From positions 61,305,253 through 61,369,252 of the forward strand of contig CM065297.1 in assembly GCA_032871835.1 (NCBI GenBank): 64,000 nt of DNA. Reading direction: 5' to 3'. Position numbers and translations under genes: made by a program. Positions 1-11,880 of this stretch are shown piece after piece (positions within the stretch are counted from its first letter, which is position 1; the number at the start of each line of letters is the position of its first letter). Source of the DNA: Dipteronia dyeriana. Taxonomy: Eukaryota; Streptophyta; Magnoliopsida; Sapindales; Sapindaceae. Under the pieces are notes generated by a model. That model saw nothing but the letters and a program-made list of their open reading frames with translations. It did not search any database and was not told the origin of the DNA.

Positions 1-630
1 AACGGACATTTTGACCCAGCTTTAATTATGAACTACTGTGGAGGATCACAACATATATAATAGCTATATCGATGGACACCGAGTTGTATCAGTCTGTGTA
101 AAAGCATCTACAGTTGAGAGTGTGCAGCTTCGGGTTTTTAGTGTAATAACACCGAAGTTAATAATCGTGAGATGTTAATTAAAGAGTTTAATTAATTATT
201 TATTTTTGAGAATTATTGGATCTCAAAATATTGTTGGTCCATTAGACCCTCTAGCTAACCCGATCGATTTAGGTATTAAGGGTCACGGTTAATTAATTGG
301 ATTGTCCAATTAATTGTGTTTCGAAAGTGACACGTATTTTTATCGGAAATTAATTGAATAATGAGATTATTTAATTAATTAATATTGGTGATAAATGAAT
401 TAAATAATAAGATTATTTAATTATGTTATTAATCACTAAATGAAGGATGTTATTTGATATTTGATTTTAAATAGAATAAGATAATATGATTATTTTATTT
501 TATTAAATAAAATATTTGAATTTGAATTTAAAATGTTTAATTTCAAAGTAAATATTTAATTATCTTTTAAAGAAATGAAATTTTTTAAAAGATTTGAAAA
601 TCAAATAAAAATATCATTTTCTTTTAAAAG

Positions 631-673
<43 letters not shown>

Positions 674-1398
674 ATATACATTACTCGTTTAAAAGAGATA
701 TGAAAAACACAAAAGGGATATGAAAAACGGATAACAAATGAATGCACTTTTAAATAAAAACAAAACGTATTCTTTGTATTGATGTTTGTGAATGCAGAAT
801 AAATGATAACACATTAAAAAACCAAGCTTATCAACTTTTTGTTTTGTTTTACTCTTGATTTAAAAAAAGGAGAAAAAGCATATCACGGTTGGCTAAGCTT
901 TTCATTATTGTATTGTGTTAATAGTTATTAGAGTTGCACGACAAAAGCTTCTTTTTGGCTTTTGGTGTTCGTGAACTTTATAAAATACGTAAGATATTTT
1001 TTAACAACTAGAATCGTTTTAAGTGGTTTTTTTAAGAAGAAATAGTTTCTTTGTTTTTCTATACATCCTTTTAAGTTTTTGATTATGTGACGCGACCAGA
1101 TACAGTTACCTGTTTCGGGAATAGCTATGACGATCAGTGGTACAGACTAGAAGTATAGTAAGAAGTGAATGAGTCTCCAAACGTTGATAAGGTTCTATTT
1201 AATATCTTCTTTAGATTATTATCGATTTCAATTTCCTTATATACATATATTTTATTAGTGTAATAATATTATATGTATTAGTTTCAAAAAATTATGATCC
1301 AAAGTTCACTGGTCCCAGATAGTTTACGATCTGTATTAAAAAATTTAAAAATTTAAAAATTGATTTCCACTGCGTGACCGGTGAACGGGGTACCATCA
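1..1398 (+). repeat. 5' LTR of copia-1 (left-truncated by window)
   Basis: Positions 1-1398 align with about 7878-9199 of the 3' LTR, including the shared run around GGACACCGAGTTGTATC and the terminal GGTGAACGGGGTACC. The LTR ends in CA two bases before the primer site. The (AT)n tract at 635-672 is absent from the 3' copy. A third copy of this LTR lies inverted at 55622-57588. Confidence 0.92.
635..672. repeat. (AT)n microsatellite in 5' LTR
   Basis: About 18 AT dinucleotides. The equivalent place in the 3' LTR (near 8495-8515) has only a short TATATATTTTAT stretch, so the tract expanded after insertion. Confidence 0.95.
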
Positions 1399-1400
1399 AT

Positions 1401-1413
1401 TGGTATCAGAGCC
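1401..1413 (+). other. Primer binding site, initiator Met-tRNA
   Basis: TGGTATCAGAGCC, two bases after the LTR end, is complementary to the 3' end of plant initiator methionine tRNA. It would prime minus-strand DNA synthesis. It is intact although the genes are not. Confidence 0.93.
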
Positions 1414-3106
1414 TTTTTTTTTTCGGAACAGGAAATTGTTTCTCGATGCTTTTGTATGTATGATTGTGTAGGCACGATTTAAATTGACTGTATGATGTTT
1501 TTGTATGTAATATTGAGTTTGTTAATTTCAAAAACATGATTGATCGTTAATTGAATGATACTGTAGATTTAGGATTTTTGGATTTTTAACGTAATATATT
1601 TTTTGATGTAATATTAATTTCGGGTTGTATATATTATTATTATTTTACTATAATACGACAAACAAGAACGATCCGGAACACGATGCACCAACACATACTA
1701 CATGTTTTACATTATGTTTTTGGGCCAATTATTTTATTGGAAATCCCGGGCCTACGAAAAATGTTAGAGTAACATTTGGGCTTTAGGGATTTAATCGATG
1801 AGATGTATCCATTAAAATAAATCAAATCAAGTTGGACATGATTTTGGGTTCAGAAGATTCATAAGTCAAGACTTGAAGAAAATTCAGAAGTTACAAGAAG
1901 ACCAAGGAATGCCTTGGGGGTATTTTTGTAATTTTAGATTTCAATTTTTTTTAGGTTAAACTATCCACAATACTCGGTCAATTAATGTATGTTTTATATT
2001 ATATCATGATAAAAGTATTGTCATGCATACGTATGTCATTTAAGTTAGTTATGCCTACACAAATATTTTGATATATCATACATGCATCATAGCCCATTTT
2101 TTTAAATATTTTTTTTAATGTGATTCAAATGGGTAAATACATATATGCCTATGAAAATTAGATTTTGTTTTAATGGTTAAAAAACTTGGTAGTTCTCATT
2201 AATATTAATCTAGTTATTTAAGTGTTTAATAAGTTAGATTAATAGGGTCATTTATTAGGATTAATTTGATTAATAACCTAACACTACATGATCCGAATAA
2301 AGTGTTAGAGTTTTAATAGTTAAAACTTGATAAACACTAACATAATAATCCGACCTTAGTATATAGTTTATAAAGGTTTAGATTATTCACTAATAGATTA
2401 GATTTTTATTTTTTAAAAATCATTAATAATTTATTAGTTAATTAGAATTTGATTCTATTTAGTTAATGCACTAGATAACTTGATTAAAGTTAGTCGTTTA
2501 ATCCAATAGATTCTAGGTGTATTAACGGATAACAGAAATCCCTAATTTTAAAATAGTGAGTGAGAGTGGGATATATGACATATATATCTCGCGGTTTCCA
2601 TCATTAGTTCAGCACCGTAAGATCCGAGTGGGGCCTCGTGACGGCTTTGCTTTCATCCTCCCTAAGGAGGGTTTCCACAAAGGTCAATACCAAGGTTGAC
2701 TTCCTAACGGATAGGATTTCTGAGGGTATTTTGGAATTGACCGACCCTAAGGCGGTAATTCACGAGTAAGCTCGTGAGATCCAAAATGGTGGGTTACACT
2801 CACGAAGGTTTTGATTAAGTTTGTTAATTAAAAATCTGACTGAATAGACGATGGTTGAATGATATGGAATAAGAGTTATTCTAGAATATCATTTAATTGA
2901 GAATGTCTCTGTCCAACATGTAAAGACTTGACCGACCCTTAAGCGGCACTTCTTTGTGGTATGTTGGATTGTCGTGGTATAGTAACTAGTCTTAAGGTAG
3001 TTCTAGTTCGTTAAACATGTTCATGCATCATGTTTAAATTTATGCCAAAGCACTCGCACTTGTTTTTAATAAATATTTGAATGTATGTTTTATTTATTTC
3101 AGCAAT
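1414..3106 (+). other. copia-1 untranslated leader, no gene
   Basis: About 1.7 kb, AT-rich, full of stops in all frames. It lies between the primer site and the gag start and would hold packaging signals. I see no conserved protein. A short motif (TTGACCGACCCT) recurs near 2738 and 2928. Confidence 0.7.
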
Positions 3107-3985
3107 ATGTCTTCTGCATTACTACAAATTCTCGCAAACTACAAATTAACTGGTTATCCACACTAAGTGAAAACTAAACATTAATGTATTATTGGTCACC
3201 AAAGACCACAAGTTTGTGCTTATGGAGGAATGTCCGTCAGTGCCTGCTGGCAATGCCGCACAAACTGTTTGTGGGGCATACCAGCGATGGGTGCCATCTG
3301 ATGAGAAAGCCCGAACATATTTGTTGGCTTCTATGATAGACGTGCTTGTCACAAAGCATGAAGCAATGAATTCAGCATTCGAAATCATAGAGTCATTGTT
3401 AGCTATGTTCGGCCAGCCCTCCGAGCAAAAGCGACACGAAGCTGTTCGTTTCGCTATGCTCACTCGCATGAAGGAAGGTACGTCAGTTTGGGAACATGTC
3501 CTAAGCATGATGTGTTACTTCAACACATCAGAAGTCAATGGCGGGGCCATTGATGAACCCAATCAAGTGAGCATCATACTGACGACTCTTCCGAAGCGTT
3601 TCAATCAGTTTAAGAGCAACTACGGGATGAATAAGTTAAAGTTCAGTCTTACACAGTTGCTCAATGAGCTTGCTAACTTTGAGTCCTTGACTAAGGAGAA
3701 CAAGGGTAAGACCGGTGACGCGAATGTTGCCGAACCATCTTCCTCCTCAAATAAAAAAAAGAGGAAGAGGTTTGCTGGGAATGCAAAGAGTAAGCCAAAA
3801 CCCAAGAAAGCCCAAAGTAAAAAAAAGGGCACCTCCATTGACCAAGGCAAGGGAATATGTTTTCATTGCGACAAGGTTGGGCATTGGAAGAAGATCTGTC
3901 CTCAGTATCTAGAGGAGGTAGCTAAGAAGAAAAGGATGAAAGGTAAATATGATTTACTTGTTCTTGAATCTTGTTTAGTGGAAGA
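3107..3985 (+). pseudogene. gag: copia-1 gag (nucleocapsid polyprotein), broken
   Basis: The likely original ATG is at 3107 (reads MSSALLQILANYKLTGY) but reaches a TAA at 3164. The rest is in another frame: an open stretch from 3192 begins at a TTG, not a real start. That stretch carries the UBN2-type copia Gag core (VPSDEKARTYLLASM, then MKEGTSVWEHVL), a lysine-rich stretch, and a CCHC zinc knuckle CFHCDKVGHWKKIC, which binds RNA in the virus-like particle. Gag would assemble cytoplasmic particles around the element RNA. Length and domain order fit copia Gag. The N-terminal frameshift and stop make it non-functional. Confidence 0.88.
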
Positions 3986-4420
3986 TGATTCTTCACCCTG
4001 GATAGTTGATTCAAGGGTCACTAACCATGTTGTTCTTCTTTGTAGTGGACTGATTCTTGGATACAGCTTGAGGAGGGAGCCTTCTCAATGCTTGTGGGGT
4101 CAGGGGATGTCATATTAGCCAAAGCAGTGGGAACAATATGATTGCAATTTTGTAATAATAATATTTTTTTATTATTGAACAATGTTTTTTATATTCCTAG
4201 ATTTACACGGAATTTAAATTCCGTTTCTAAGTTGTTAGAACAAAAGCAGTCTATTTATTTTAATAATAAGTTTGTTATTACTGGAAAGAATGGTCTGAAT
4301 ATTTGTTCAGAACTTAATGAAAACAATTTGTATGTGTTAAGACCGTTAATACATACAACACATCTTAACATTGAAATGTTTAAGGTTGAAGAACCAAAAA
4401 CATAACGATATAAGATTTCT
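3986..4420 (+). pseudogene. copia-1 protease region, active site changed
   Basis: Follows the zinc knuckle. The aspartic protease motif, normally D-S-G-A in copia, reads WIVDSRVTNHV, with glycine replaced by arginine at 4014-4016. That change is expected to abolish cleavage of the polyprotein. The frame then breaks near 4118 and resumes at 4142 with a typical copia stretch (NNVFYIPRFTRNLNSVSK) leading to the pre-integrase domain. Confidence 0.82.
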
Positions 4421-5330
4421 CCAGATAATGACACGTATCTCTAGCATCTAAGGCTTGGTCATATTAACCTTGACCAGATAGACAGACTAGTAAAAAGCGG
4501 ACCTTTAAGTGAGTTAAAGGTTGCCACCTTACCTGTCTGCGAATCTTGTCTGGAAGGTAAGATGACTAAAAGACCTTTTATTGGAAAAGGGCTTAGAGCT
4601 AAAAAAACCACTAGAGCTAATACATACAGACGTCTTCGGACTGATGAATGTTAGAGCTAGGGGCAGTTATGAGTGTTATGTCACATTTATAGATGACTAC
4701 TCAAGATGCAGATATGTCTACCTGATGCAACGATAGTTGAAAACATTTGAAGAGTTCAAAGAATTTCGAGCTGAAGTTGAGAATCAATTAGGTAGGACTA
4801 TCAAGTCACTACGATCGGATCGTAGAGGTGAGTGAGTACCTTGACCAGGAGTTTGAAGACTTCATGGTCGAGCATGGGATAGTTTCTCAACTCACACCTC
4901 CTGGTACACCTCAGCGAAATGGTGTAGTGAATAGGAGAAATAGAACCCTAATGGAAATTGTGAGATCGATGATTAGTTTCTCATTATTACCAAATTCTTT
5001 CTGGGGATATGCGTTACAAACTGCGGCATACATTTTAAATGTAATGCTATCCAAATCCGTTCCTAAGACTCCCCTAGAGTTGTGAAATGGTTGTAAAGCT
5101 AGTTTACGACATTTTTGCATATGGGGGTGTCCAGCACATGTGCTGAAGAGCTTAAGTGGAAAGCTAGACTCCAAGTCTGTTGTCTGCCTATTTGTAGGAT
5201 ACTCCAAAAAGACCAGAGGTGGACACTTCTATAGTCCTGAAGATAACAAAGTTTTTGTATCGACAAATGCAACGTTTCTTATGGATAATTATATTAGTGA
5301 CAGTAAACCTCGTTCTAAGATTTTATTGAA
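4421..5330 (+). pseudogene. copia-1 integrase, catalytic residue lost
   Basis: The pre-integrase zinc-binding part reads HLRLGHIN ... CESC but follows a TAG at 4442-4444. The catalytic core is visible as IHTDV near 4620-4640, VTFIDDYSR near 4680-4700, and a frameshifted SDR near 4815. The third catalytic acid, glutamate in the family, is asparagine (GVVNRRNRT, codon 4930-4932). Integrase would insert the cDNA; this copy cannot. The C-terminal part (SKSVVCLFVGYS) is readable from 5140. Confidence 0.85.
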
Positions 5331-5568
5331 TGAGTTAGAGCGTGGTGAGATTAATGCTTCATCAACATCAGTTTTTGATCCACAAACATCTAAAAGTCAG
5401 ATGGTTCCTGATCAGGATACACTACCACCTAGACGTAGTGAGAGGCTTATAAGACAACCTGAATTGTATTTAGGTATAGGTGAGGGACAAGGTGTTGTCT
5501 CTGCTGATAGTGTAGATGATCTATTGACATTTAAGAATGCAATGGAAGATCCTGATAAAGTGGAATGA

Positions 5569-6470
5569 CTTAAAGCCATGAATCTCGAGAAGGATTCTAT
5601 GCACTCCAACTCAGTCTGGGATCTTGTAGACTTACCGGATGGGATAAAACCTATAGAGTGTAAGTGGATCTATAAAAGAAAGAGAGGAGTAGACGAGAAG
5701 GTAGAGAACTTCAAGGTAAGGCTAGTGGCCGATGGTTATACCCAGAAAGAGGGGATCGATTATGAGGAGACCTTCTCACCAGTAGCCATGTTTAAGTCTA
5801 TTAGGATTCTCTTATCCATTGCTGCCAGTTTCGATTATGAAATTTGGTAAATGGATGTCAAGGCTGCATTCTTGAATGGCAATCTTGACGAGAGCATCAA
5901 TATGATGTAACCGGAGGGATTCGTGTATCCAGATCAAGAGCAAAAAGTTTGCGAGCTGCAAAGGTCCATCTACTGACTTAAGCAAGCATCTAAATCTTAG
6001 AACTTTAGGCTTGATGAAGTGATCAAAACCTATGGCTTCAAGCAGAACGTCGATGAGCCTTGTGTCTACAAGTGCATCGTTGATAAGAAAGTAGTTTTCT
6101 TGGTCCTATACATAGATGATATCCTCCACGTTGGGAATGATGTAGGAGTGTTGTCTGATTTAAAGGGTTTGCTAGCTAGCCAATTCCAAATGAAAATTTT
6201 GGGAGAGGCGAGTTATGTTCTAGGGATCCAACTTATAAGGGATCGTAAAAACAAACTCATAGCACTGTCTCAAGCATCATATATCGATAAGATTCTTGCG
6301 CAATTTTCGATGGGAAACTCTAAGAAAGGTAATTTACCTTCCTGGCTTAGAGTTTACTTGTCTAATGAACAATGTCCCAAGACACTTCAAGAAGTTGAGG
6401 ATATCAGACGTGTGCCATATGTATCGGTAGTAGGTAGTCTCATGTATGCTATGTTATGCACGTGATCGGA
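5569..6470 (+). pseudogene. copia-1 reverse transcriptase, interrupted
   Basis: The RVT_2-type reverse transcriptase reads IECKWIYKRKRGVDEKVE, then LVADGYTQKEGIDYEETF, then a stop TAA at 5848-5850 just before MDVKAAFLNGNL. Further stops follow near 5909, 5974 and 5998. The polymerase motif YIDD is intact at 6109-6120. The enzyme would copy genomic RNA into DNA inside particles. The mid-domain stops mean it cannot be made as one protein. It is downstream of integrase, which places the element in Ty1/copia; I did not assign a lineage. Confidence 0.92.
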
Positions 6471-7101
6471 CATTTACTATGCAGTGGGAATAGTTAGCAG
6501 ATACCAGTCCAAACCAGGATTGGATCACAGGGTTACTGTCAAGACAATTCTCAAGTATCTTTGGAGAACGAGAGACTATATGCTACTGTATTTTGGGCAG
6601 GATTTGATCCCATTAGGACACACGGAATCTGATTTTTAGTCAGACAGGGATTCTAGAAAATCCACGTCTGGATCAGTATTTACCCTAGGTGGTGGTGCCA
6701 TTGTGTGGAGAAGTATCAAGCAATCTTGCATTGTTGACTCTACAATCTTGCATTGTTGACTCTACCATGGAAGCCGAATATGTAGCCGCTTGTGAAGCTA
6801 CTAAAGAGGTTATTTGGCTCCATAAGTTCTTGAGTGATCTGGAAGTTGTTCCAGACCTGGATAAGCCCATCACACTTTATTGTGATAACAATGGTGCTGT
6901 GGCTAATTCCAAAGAACCAAGAAGCCACAAGACAGGGAAGCATATAGAGAGAAAGTATCATCTCATCAGAGAGATAGTGTAGAGAGGAGATGTGATCATC
7001 ACCAAGATAGCCTCACAAAACAATCATGCTAGTCCATTTACAAAGACCTTACAGACTAAAGTGTTTTCGGGTCACCTAGATGGTGTATGGTTACGAAACA
7101 G
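6471..7101 (+). pseudogene. copia-1 RNase H, frameshifted
   Basis: RNase H removes the RNA strand during reverse transcription. Readable motifs are GHTESDF followed by a TAG at 6637-6639, DSRKSTSGSVFTLGGGAI, and, after a 22-bp duplication that shifts the frame, MEAEYVAACEATKE and LYCDNNGAV. It ends near 7101, about 20 bp before the polypurine tract, as usual for copia elements. Confidence 0.9.
6721..6764 (+). repeat. Exact 22-bp tandem duplication in RNase H
   Basis: The 22-bp unit at 6721-6742, beginning CAATCTTGCATTG, is repeated exactly at 6743-6764. Because 22 is not a multiple of three it breaks the frame between QSCIVDST and MEAEYVAA. Confidence 0.95.
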
Positions 7102-7118
7102 GCCTCACGCGCTTAAGT

Positions 7119-7131
7119 ACAAGTGGGAGAT
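7119..7131 (+). other. copia-1 polypurine tract
   Basis: AAGTGGGAGAT lies directly against the TGTTGG start of the 3' LTR. It is the usual plus-strand primer of plant copia elements. Confidence 0.82.
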
Positions 7132-9199
7132 TGTTGGGGTTTTTGCCTAAAGATGTAATTTGTAAATGGATTTATGAAATAGCTAAAAAGAAAAGTTCAA
7201 TTCATTATTGTTACGTTATTTATTTTATAAACTTGTGCATATATTAATATCCTAGATTGTTTGATTTAATCTCGAACTATGTATAAAAGTGTCATATTCA
7301 GATGGATACAGTAAGAGACGGGAAATCTAAAGAGTCCATAGATAGCAAATAAAGCTGGGTACTTTATTTACGGTTAATCTATAGTTACGGTCAATTTTTT
7401 AATGTACGGTTATTCTATCCCGAATCACTTATATGAGATATAGGAATGGAGGCAGCTTGTATGATGTGATAATATAGAACTGGGCCATGATTTATATGAA
7501 TCTCTCACCAAGATCCGTTTACTGATGAGATTCATATATATCAACTAATGATGGCTATATATGGGTGATCATAATCCTGAGTGTCTTATCGACTCCTTCA
7601 GGTTAGATCTTGGTCTTGGATATACCATGGGTGAGATCGGATGCAGTTCCTAATCAATATACTCCGTATGTTGGGATTGCGGTTTGGCTTGTGGCTGGGA
7701 AGGTTTGCATACAATAGTGGAATCCACTCCTTCTTGTGAGAAGTAGATGGTAGTTCCCTTAAGGGTTGATTCGGGACTGGAAAATATGAGCGCTCTCCTA
7801 ATTCCGTGAAGAAATAGGATTTATTGTCTATTAGAGAATTAACGGTACTTAAAGGATATATGTAATTAGAGGGGTATAACGGGCATTATGACCCATATTT
7901 AATTATAAACTACTGTGGAGGATCACACCATATGAAATAGCTATATCGATGGACACCGAGTTGTATCGGTCTGTGTAAAAGCGTCTACAGTTGAGAGAGT
8001 GCAGTTCGGGTTTTTAGTGGCATAACACCGAAGTTAATAATTGTGTAGTGTTAATTGAAGAGTTTTACTATTTACTTTTGAGATTTATTGGAGCACAAAA
8101 TATTATGGGTCCATTAGGTCTCCTAGCTAGCCCAATCGATTTAGGTAACAAGGGTCACGGTTAATTAATTGAATTGTCCAATTAATTATGTTACGAAAGT
8201 GATACGTATTTTTTTGTGTGAATTAATTGAATAATAAGATTATTTAATTAATGAATAATGGTGATTAAATAAATTAAATAATAAAATTATTTAGTTATGT
8301 TATTAATCACTAAATGGAAGATGTTAGTTGACATTTGATTTTTAATAGGATTAGATAATATGATTAAATTAAATATTTGAATTTGAATTTAAGATGTTTA
8401 ATTGTAAAGTAAATATTTAATTATCTTTTAAGGATATGAGATATTTTAAAAGATTTGAAAATCAAATAAAAATATCATTTTCTTTTAAAAGATAAATGTA
8501 TATATTTTATTTATATTACTCGTTTAAAAGAGATATGAAAAACACATAAGAGATATGAAAAACGGATAAAAAATGAATGCACTTTTAATGATGTGTGTGA
8601 ATGCTAAATAAATGACGACACACTAAAAAACCAAGCATCAGCTTTGTTTTGTTTTACTCTTGATTAAAAAAAAGGAGAAAAAGCATATCACGGTTGGCTA
8701 AGCTTTTCATTATTGTATTGTGTGTTAAGAGTTATTAGACTTGCACGACACAAGTTTCTTTTTGGCTTTTGGTGTTCGTGAACTTTATAAAATATATGAG
8801 ATATTTTTTAACAACTAGAATTGTTCTAAGTTGTTTTTTTAAGAAGAGATAGTTTCTTCATTTTTTCTGTACATCCTCCTAAGTTTTTGAGTACGTGATG
8901 CGTCCACACGCAGTTACCTGTTCAGGGAATAGTTAGGAAGATCAGTAGTACAGACCATGAGCATAGTAAGAAGTGAAGAAGCCTCCAAACGTTGGTAAAG
9001 TTCTATTTAATATTTTTTTTTAGATTATTATCGATTTCAATTTCCTTATATACATATATTTTATTAGTGTAATAATATTATATGTATTAGTTTCAAAAAA
9101 TTATGATCCAAAGTTCAATAGTCCCACATCGTTTACGATCCGTATTAAAAATTTTAAAAATTGATTTCCGCTGCATGACTGGTGAACGGGGTACCAACA
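7132..9199 (+). repeat. 3' LTR of copia-1 (2068 bp)
   Basis: Starts TGTTGGGG after the polypurine tract and ends GGGGTACCAACA. It aligns with 1-1398 from about 7878 on and, inverted, with 55622-57588. The last ~56 bp are duplicated with flank (see 9144-9371). A likely TATA box lies about 150 bp in. Confidence 0.92.
7282..7289 (+). promoter_or_regulatory. Candidate TATA box of copia-1 LTR
   Basis: TATAAAAG lies 150 bp into the LTR. The solo LTR has a near match (TATAAGAG on the minus strand). The start of the transcript is not proven. Confidence 0.4.
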
Positions 9200-9371
9200 T
9201 GGAGTTCACCCAGTTTGACCTAAGGTACAAATCTCAAACAACAATCATAGCTTTTATATTAAAAATTTTAAAAATTGATTTCCGCTGCACGACTGGTGAA
9301 CGGGGTACCAACATGGAGTCTACCCAGTTTGACCTAAAGTAAAAATCTCAAACATCAATCAGAGCTTAGGC
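9144..9371 (+). repeat. 114-bp tandem duplication of LTR end plus target flank
   Basis: Unit 1 is 9144-9257 and unit 2 is 9258-9371. Each contains the last part of the copia LTR (ATTAAAAATTTTAAAAATTG to GGGGTACCAACA) followed by ~55 bp of gypsy pol. They differ at several bases, so the duplication is old. Unit 2 runs on into the gypsy RNase H and is therefore the original junction, or equivalent to it. Confidence 0.9.
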
Positions 9372-9996
9372 CCTAGCAGACTTTGTAGTCAAATTCTCAA
9401 CCCTCTCAGACGAAGGTATCTCGATAACACTGGGTTTGGCTCCTGTGAAGCTTTCGGAGGATAAAAATTGGGCGGAAGGCTATGAAGCCTAGATTATTTA
9501 CAATGATGGAGCATCTGAACAAGCAAGGGGAGGAGTCAGCATAGTCCTAATTGACCCTGAATGGATGAAATGCTGCCACTATTTTAGATTCGAATTTAAA
9601 GTAACCAATAATAAAGCAGAGTTTGAAGCTCTTATAGTTGGAATAAAGGTTGCCATTGAGCTGGGGGCTGATTATTTGCATGTCAAGAGTGACTCGTTGC
9701 TCATCGTCAACCAGGTTACAGGACTCAACCAAGCCAAGGGTGACAACATGGTTGCCTATCTAAAGCTGGTCCAACAACTAAGGGAATGGGTCAAAGGGTT
9801 CCAGATTGAGCAGATACCTTGTCAGCAAAACCAACGGGTGGACGTTTTAGCAAAGATAGCCATGAACAGGTGTCAAGCCATACCTAGGGGAGTACCCCTC
9901 TATGTGATCTACCAGTCTAGCATAATTGTAGGAAAAGAAATATGCCCTGTTGAGCGGCTACCTTGTTGGGTTTACTCGATACTTGTCTACCTCTAA
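9314..9996 (+). pseudogene. Element A reverse transcriptase end and RNase H
   Basis: Starts in the linker after reverse transcriptase (MESTQFDLK, then a stop) and continues with ALADFVVKFS, the usual Tat junction to RNase H. Stops are at 9367-9369 and 9490-9492. RNase H motifs are YNDGAS, TNNKAEFEALIVGIKVA, SDSLLIVNQV and RVDVLAKIA. The open part is 9565-9996. RNase H degrades the RNA template during cDNA synthesis. The equivalent region of element C (59161-59510) is similar but lacks the first part. Confidence 0.88.
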
Positions 9997-11201
9997 GAAG
10001 GAAAGCTTCGTGAAGATCCTGACAAAGCCTGAAAAATCAAGAGGTCGTCTGTCAGGTATTGCCTAATAGATGGATACCTCTACAGGAGGGGCAAATCCCT
10101 TCCTTTGCTTCGATGTCTGCATCCGGACGATACTGGTTGGGCGTTATGAGAGGTCCATTATGGGGACTATGGGAATCACATTCGTGGGAAGGCTTAAGCA
10201 TATCAAGTACTTCGCATGGGGTATTACTAGACAACCATTTGCCAAGATACGAAGATGTTTGTGCAATCCTGTGAACCGTGCCAGAGGACCTCTAACATGA
10301 TCCACCTACCACTAGAACGGTTGTTGTCAATCAGTTCACCCTACCCATTTGCCACGTGGGGGGTCGACCTGATCGGTCTGCTTCCAATCACTCATAGACA
10401 GACTAAGCACGCTACCGTTGCAATTGATTATTTCACAAGATGGGTTGAAGCAATACCTCTCTCCCAGATTTCAGAAAAGAATACAACCAAGTTCATCAAA
10501 ACAGACTCGGTTTACAGGTTCAGAACTTTGCTAATCATAATAGCCGAAATAGGCAAGCAGTTTGACAATGCCTGATTCAAGGACTTCTGTGAAGGCTTGG
10601 GACTCAACCTCAAGCTCACTTCAGTAGCTCACCCTCAGACTAATGTGTTGGTCGAATCCACCAACAAAACCATCAAGAAGTTGTTAAAGATGAAATTACA
10701 ATAGAAGAAAAGCAAGTGGGTCGAGGAGCTTCCCGATGTTCTCTAGGCATATCTAACCGTGAAGAGAACAGCTACTAGAGAAACACCCTACTTTTTGGCA
10801 GTCGGGGTCAAAACGGTCCTTCCCATAGAGCATAAATTGACCTCTTTTAGGGTACATCACTTTGAACCAGAGAGCAACAAGATTAAGCTCCGAGCTAGTG
10901 CAGACCTTCTATAAGAGAAATAAGATCGGGTAGTTGAGAAAGTAGTAGTTTACCAGAGCAAGATCTCTAGGTATTTCAACAGAAAGGTGAGAGCTAGAAG
11001 CTTCAAGGAATGGGACTTGGTTCTCAAGAAAGTGACCTACAATACCCGGATAAGGTCGGATGGAGTCCTAAAACCCATTGAGAGGGGCCGTACTTGGCGA
11101 AGGTAGTGGTTCGTAATAGGGCATACAAATTTGAAGACATGGATGGTCGACCCATCGACCACACCTGGAATTCTAAGCATTTAAGGAAGTTCTATCCCTA
11201 G
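9997..11201 (+). pseudogene. Element A integrase
   Basis: The zinc-binding domain is readable in pieces, including CEPCQRTSN near 10266-10292. The core follows as WGVDLIGLLP and VAIDYFTRWVEAIPL, then the second acid region (IIIAEIGKQFDN, where an acidic residue is expected before GKQF) and HPQTNVLVESTNKTIK. At least five in-frame stops occur, for example within 10573-10576 and near 10745. The C-terminal part (KISRYFNRKVRARSFKEWD) ends at a TAG at 11199-11201. It is followed at once by tandem repeats, as in element C. Confidence 0.87.
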
Positions 11202-11295
11202 GCAGTGGACTTTTTGGCAGACTACCTTCATCTATGTTTTAATAAGTTCTCCATCTTGAACATCAATAAAGTATTCTATTTTCTCCATCTTCAGT

Positions 11296-11880
11296 TATAC
11301 TCTCCACCAATAAATTCGCCAAGATCGCCATGAACCAAGGAAAGCTAGATAGCTACGTTGATGCCTTGGCCTGACACCATCCCCCACCAAGAATGGTCTG
11401 AGTGTAAGAGCATAATTACCATCCAGATCTTGAAACCAGGATAGCTAGATAACCTTCTTGATGCTTTGGTCGGGCTACCACCCCTAAGAAGGGTTTGTGT
11501 ATAAGAACATAGTTGCCATCTAGATCTCAAGACCAAGATAGCTAGATAGCTTTCCTGATGCCTTGGTCGAGCTACCACCCTCAAGAAGAGTCTGAGTGTA
11601 AGAGCATAGTTTTTATCCAGATCTAGAGACTAGGATAGCTAGACAACCTTCTTAATGCTTTGGACGGGCTACCACCCCCAAGAAGGGTCTGAGTGTAAGA
11701 GCATAGTTGTCATTCAGATATCTAGACCAGAATAGCTAGATAGCCTTCCGAATGCCTAGGTCGAGCTACCACCCCTAAGAAGGGTCTGAGTGTAAAAGCA
11801 AAGTTGCCATCCAAATCTCGAGACCATGATAGCTAGATAGCCTTCCTAATGCCTTGGTCGGGCTACCATCTATCATGTGG
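11296..11880 (+). repeat. 97-bp tandem repeat array, ~6 copies
   Basis: The motif CTAGATAGC (with variants) recurs at 11345, 11445, 11542, 11639, 11736 and 11833, giving a period of 97 bp (one interval is 100). Shared words are TGCCTTGGTCG and GGGTCTGAGTGTAAGAGC. It sits directly downstream of integrase, the place where Tat elements are known to carry variable tandem repeats. The same family forms the 99-bp arrays at 28560, 44690, 47490 and 60990. Confidence 0.93.

Larger units (their letters stand above)
1..9257 (+). mobile_element. Degenerate Ty1/copia LTR retrotransposon (copia-1), nested in Tat element A
   Basis: The order is 5' LTR (its first ~750 bp lie outside the window), Met-tRNA primer site, long leader, gag, protease, integrase, reverse transcriptase, RNase H, polypurine tract and 3' LTR. 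Integrase before reverse transcriptase is the Ty1/copia order. The sequence after the right end (from 9314) is gypsy pol between reverse transcriptase and RNase H, so this element inserted into an older Tat element. By eye the two LTRs differ at roughly one base in ten over the first ~125 aligned bases, so the insertion is not recent. Every gene is disabled. The target duplication cannot be tested because the left end is missing. Confidence 0.93.

Noticed and set aside
3192..4118. copia-1 gag starting at 3192 as an intact 308-residue gene
   Set aside because: The first codon is TTG and the true N-terminus lies upstream in another frame behind a stop; the end also runs out of frame past the protease.
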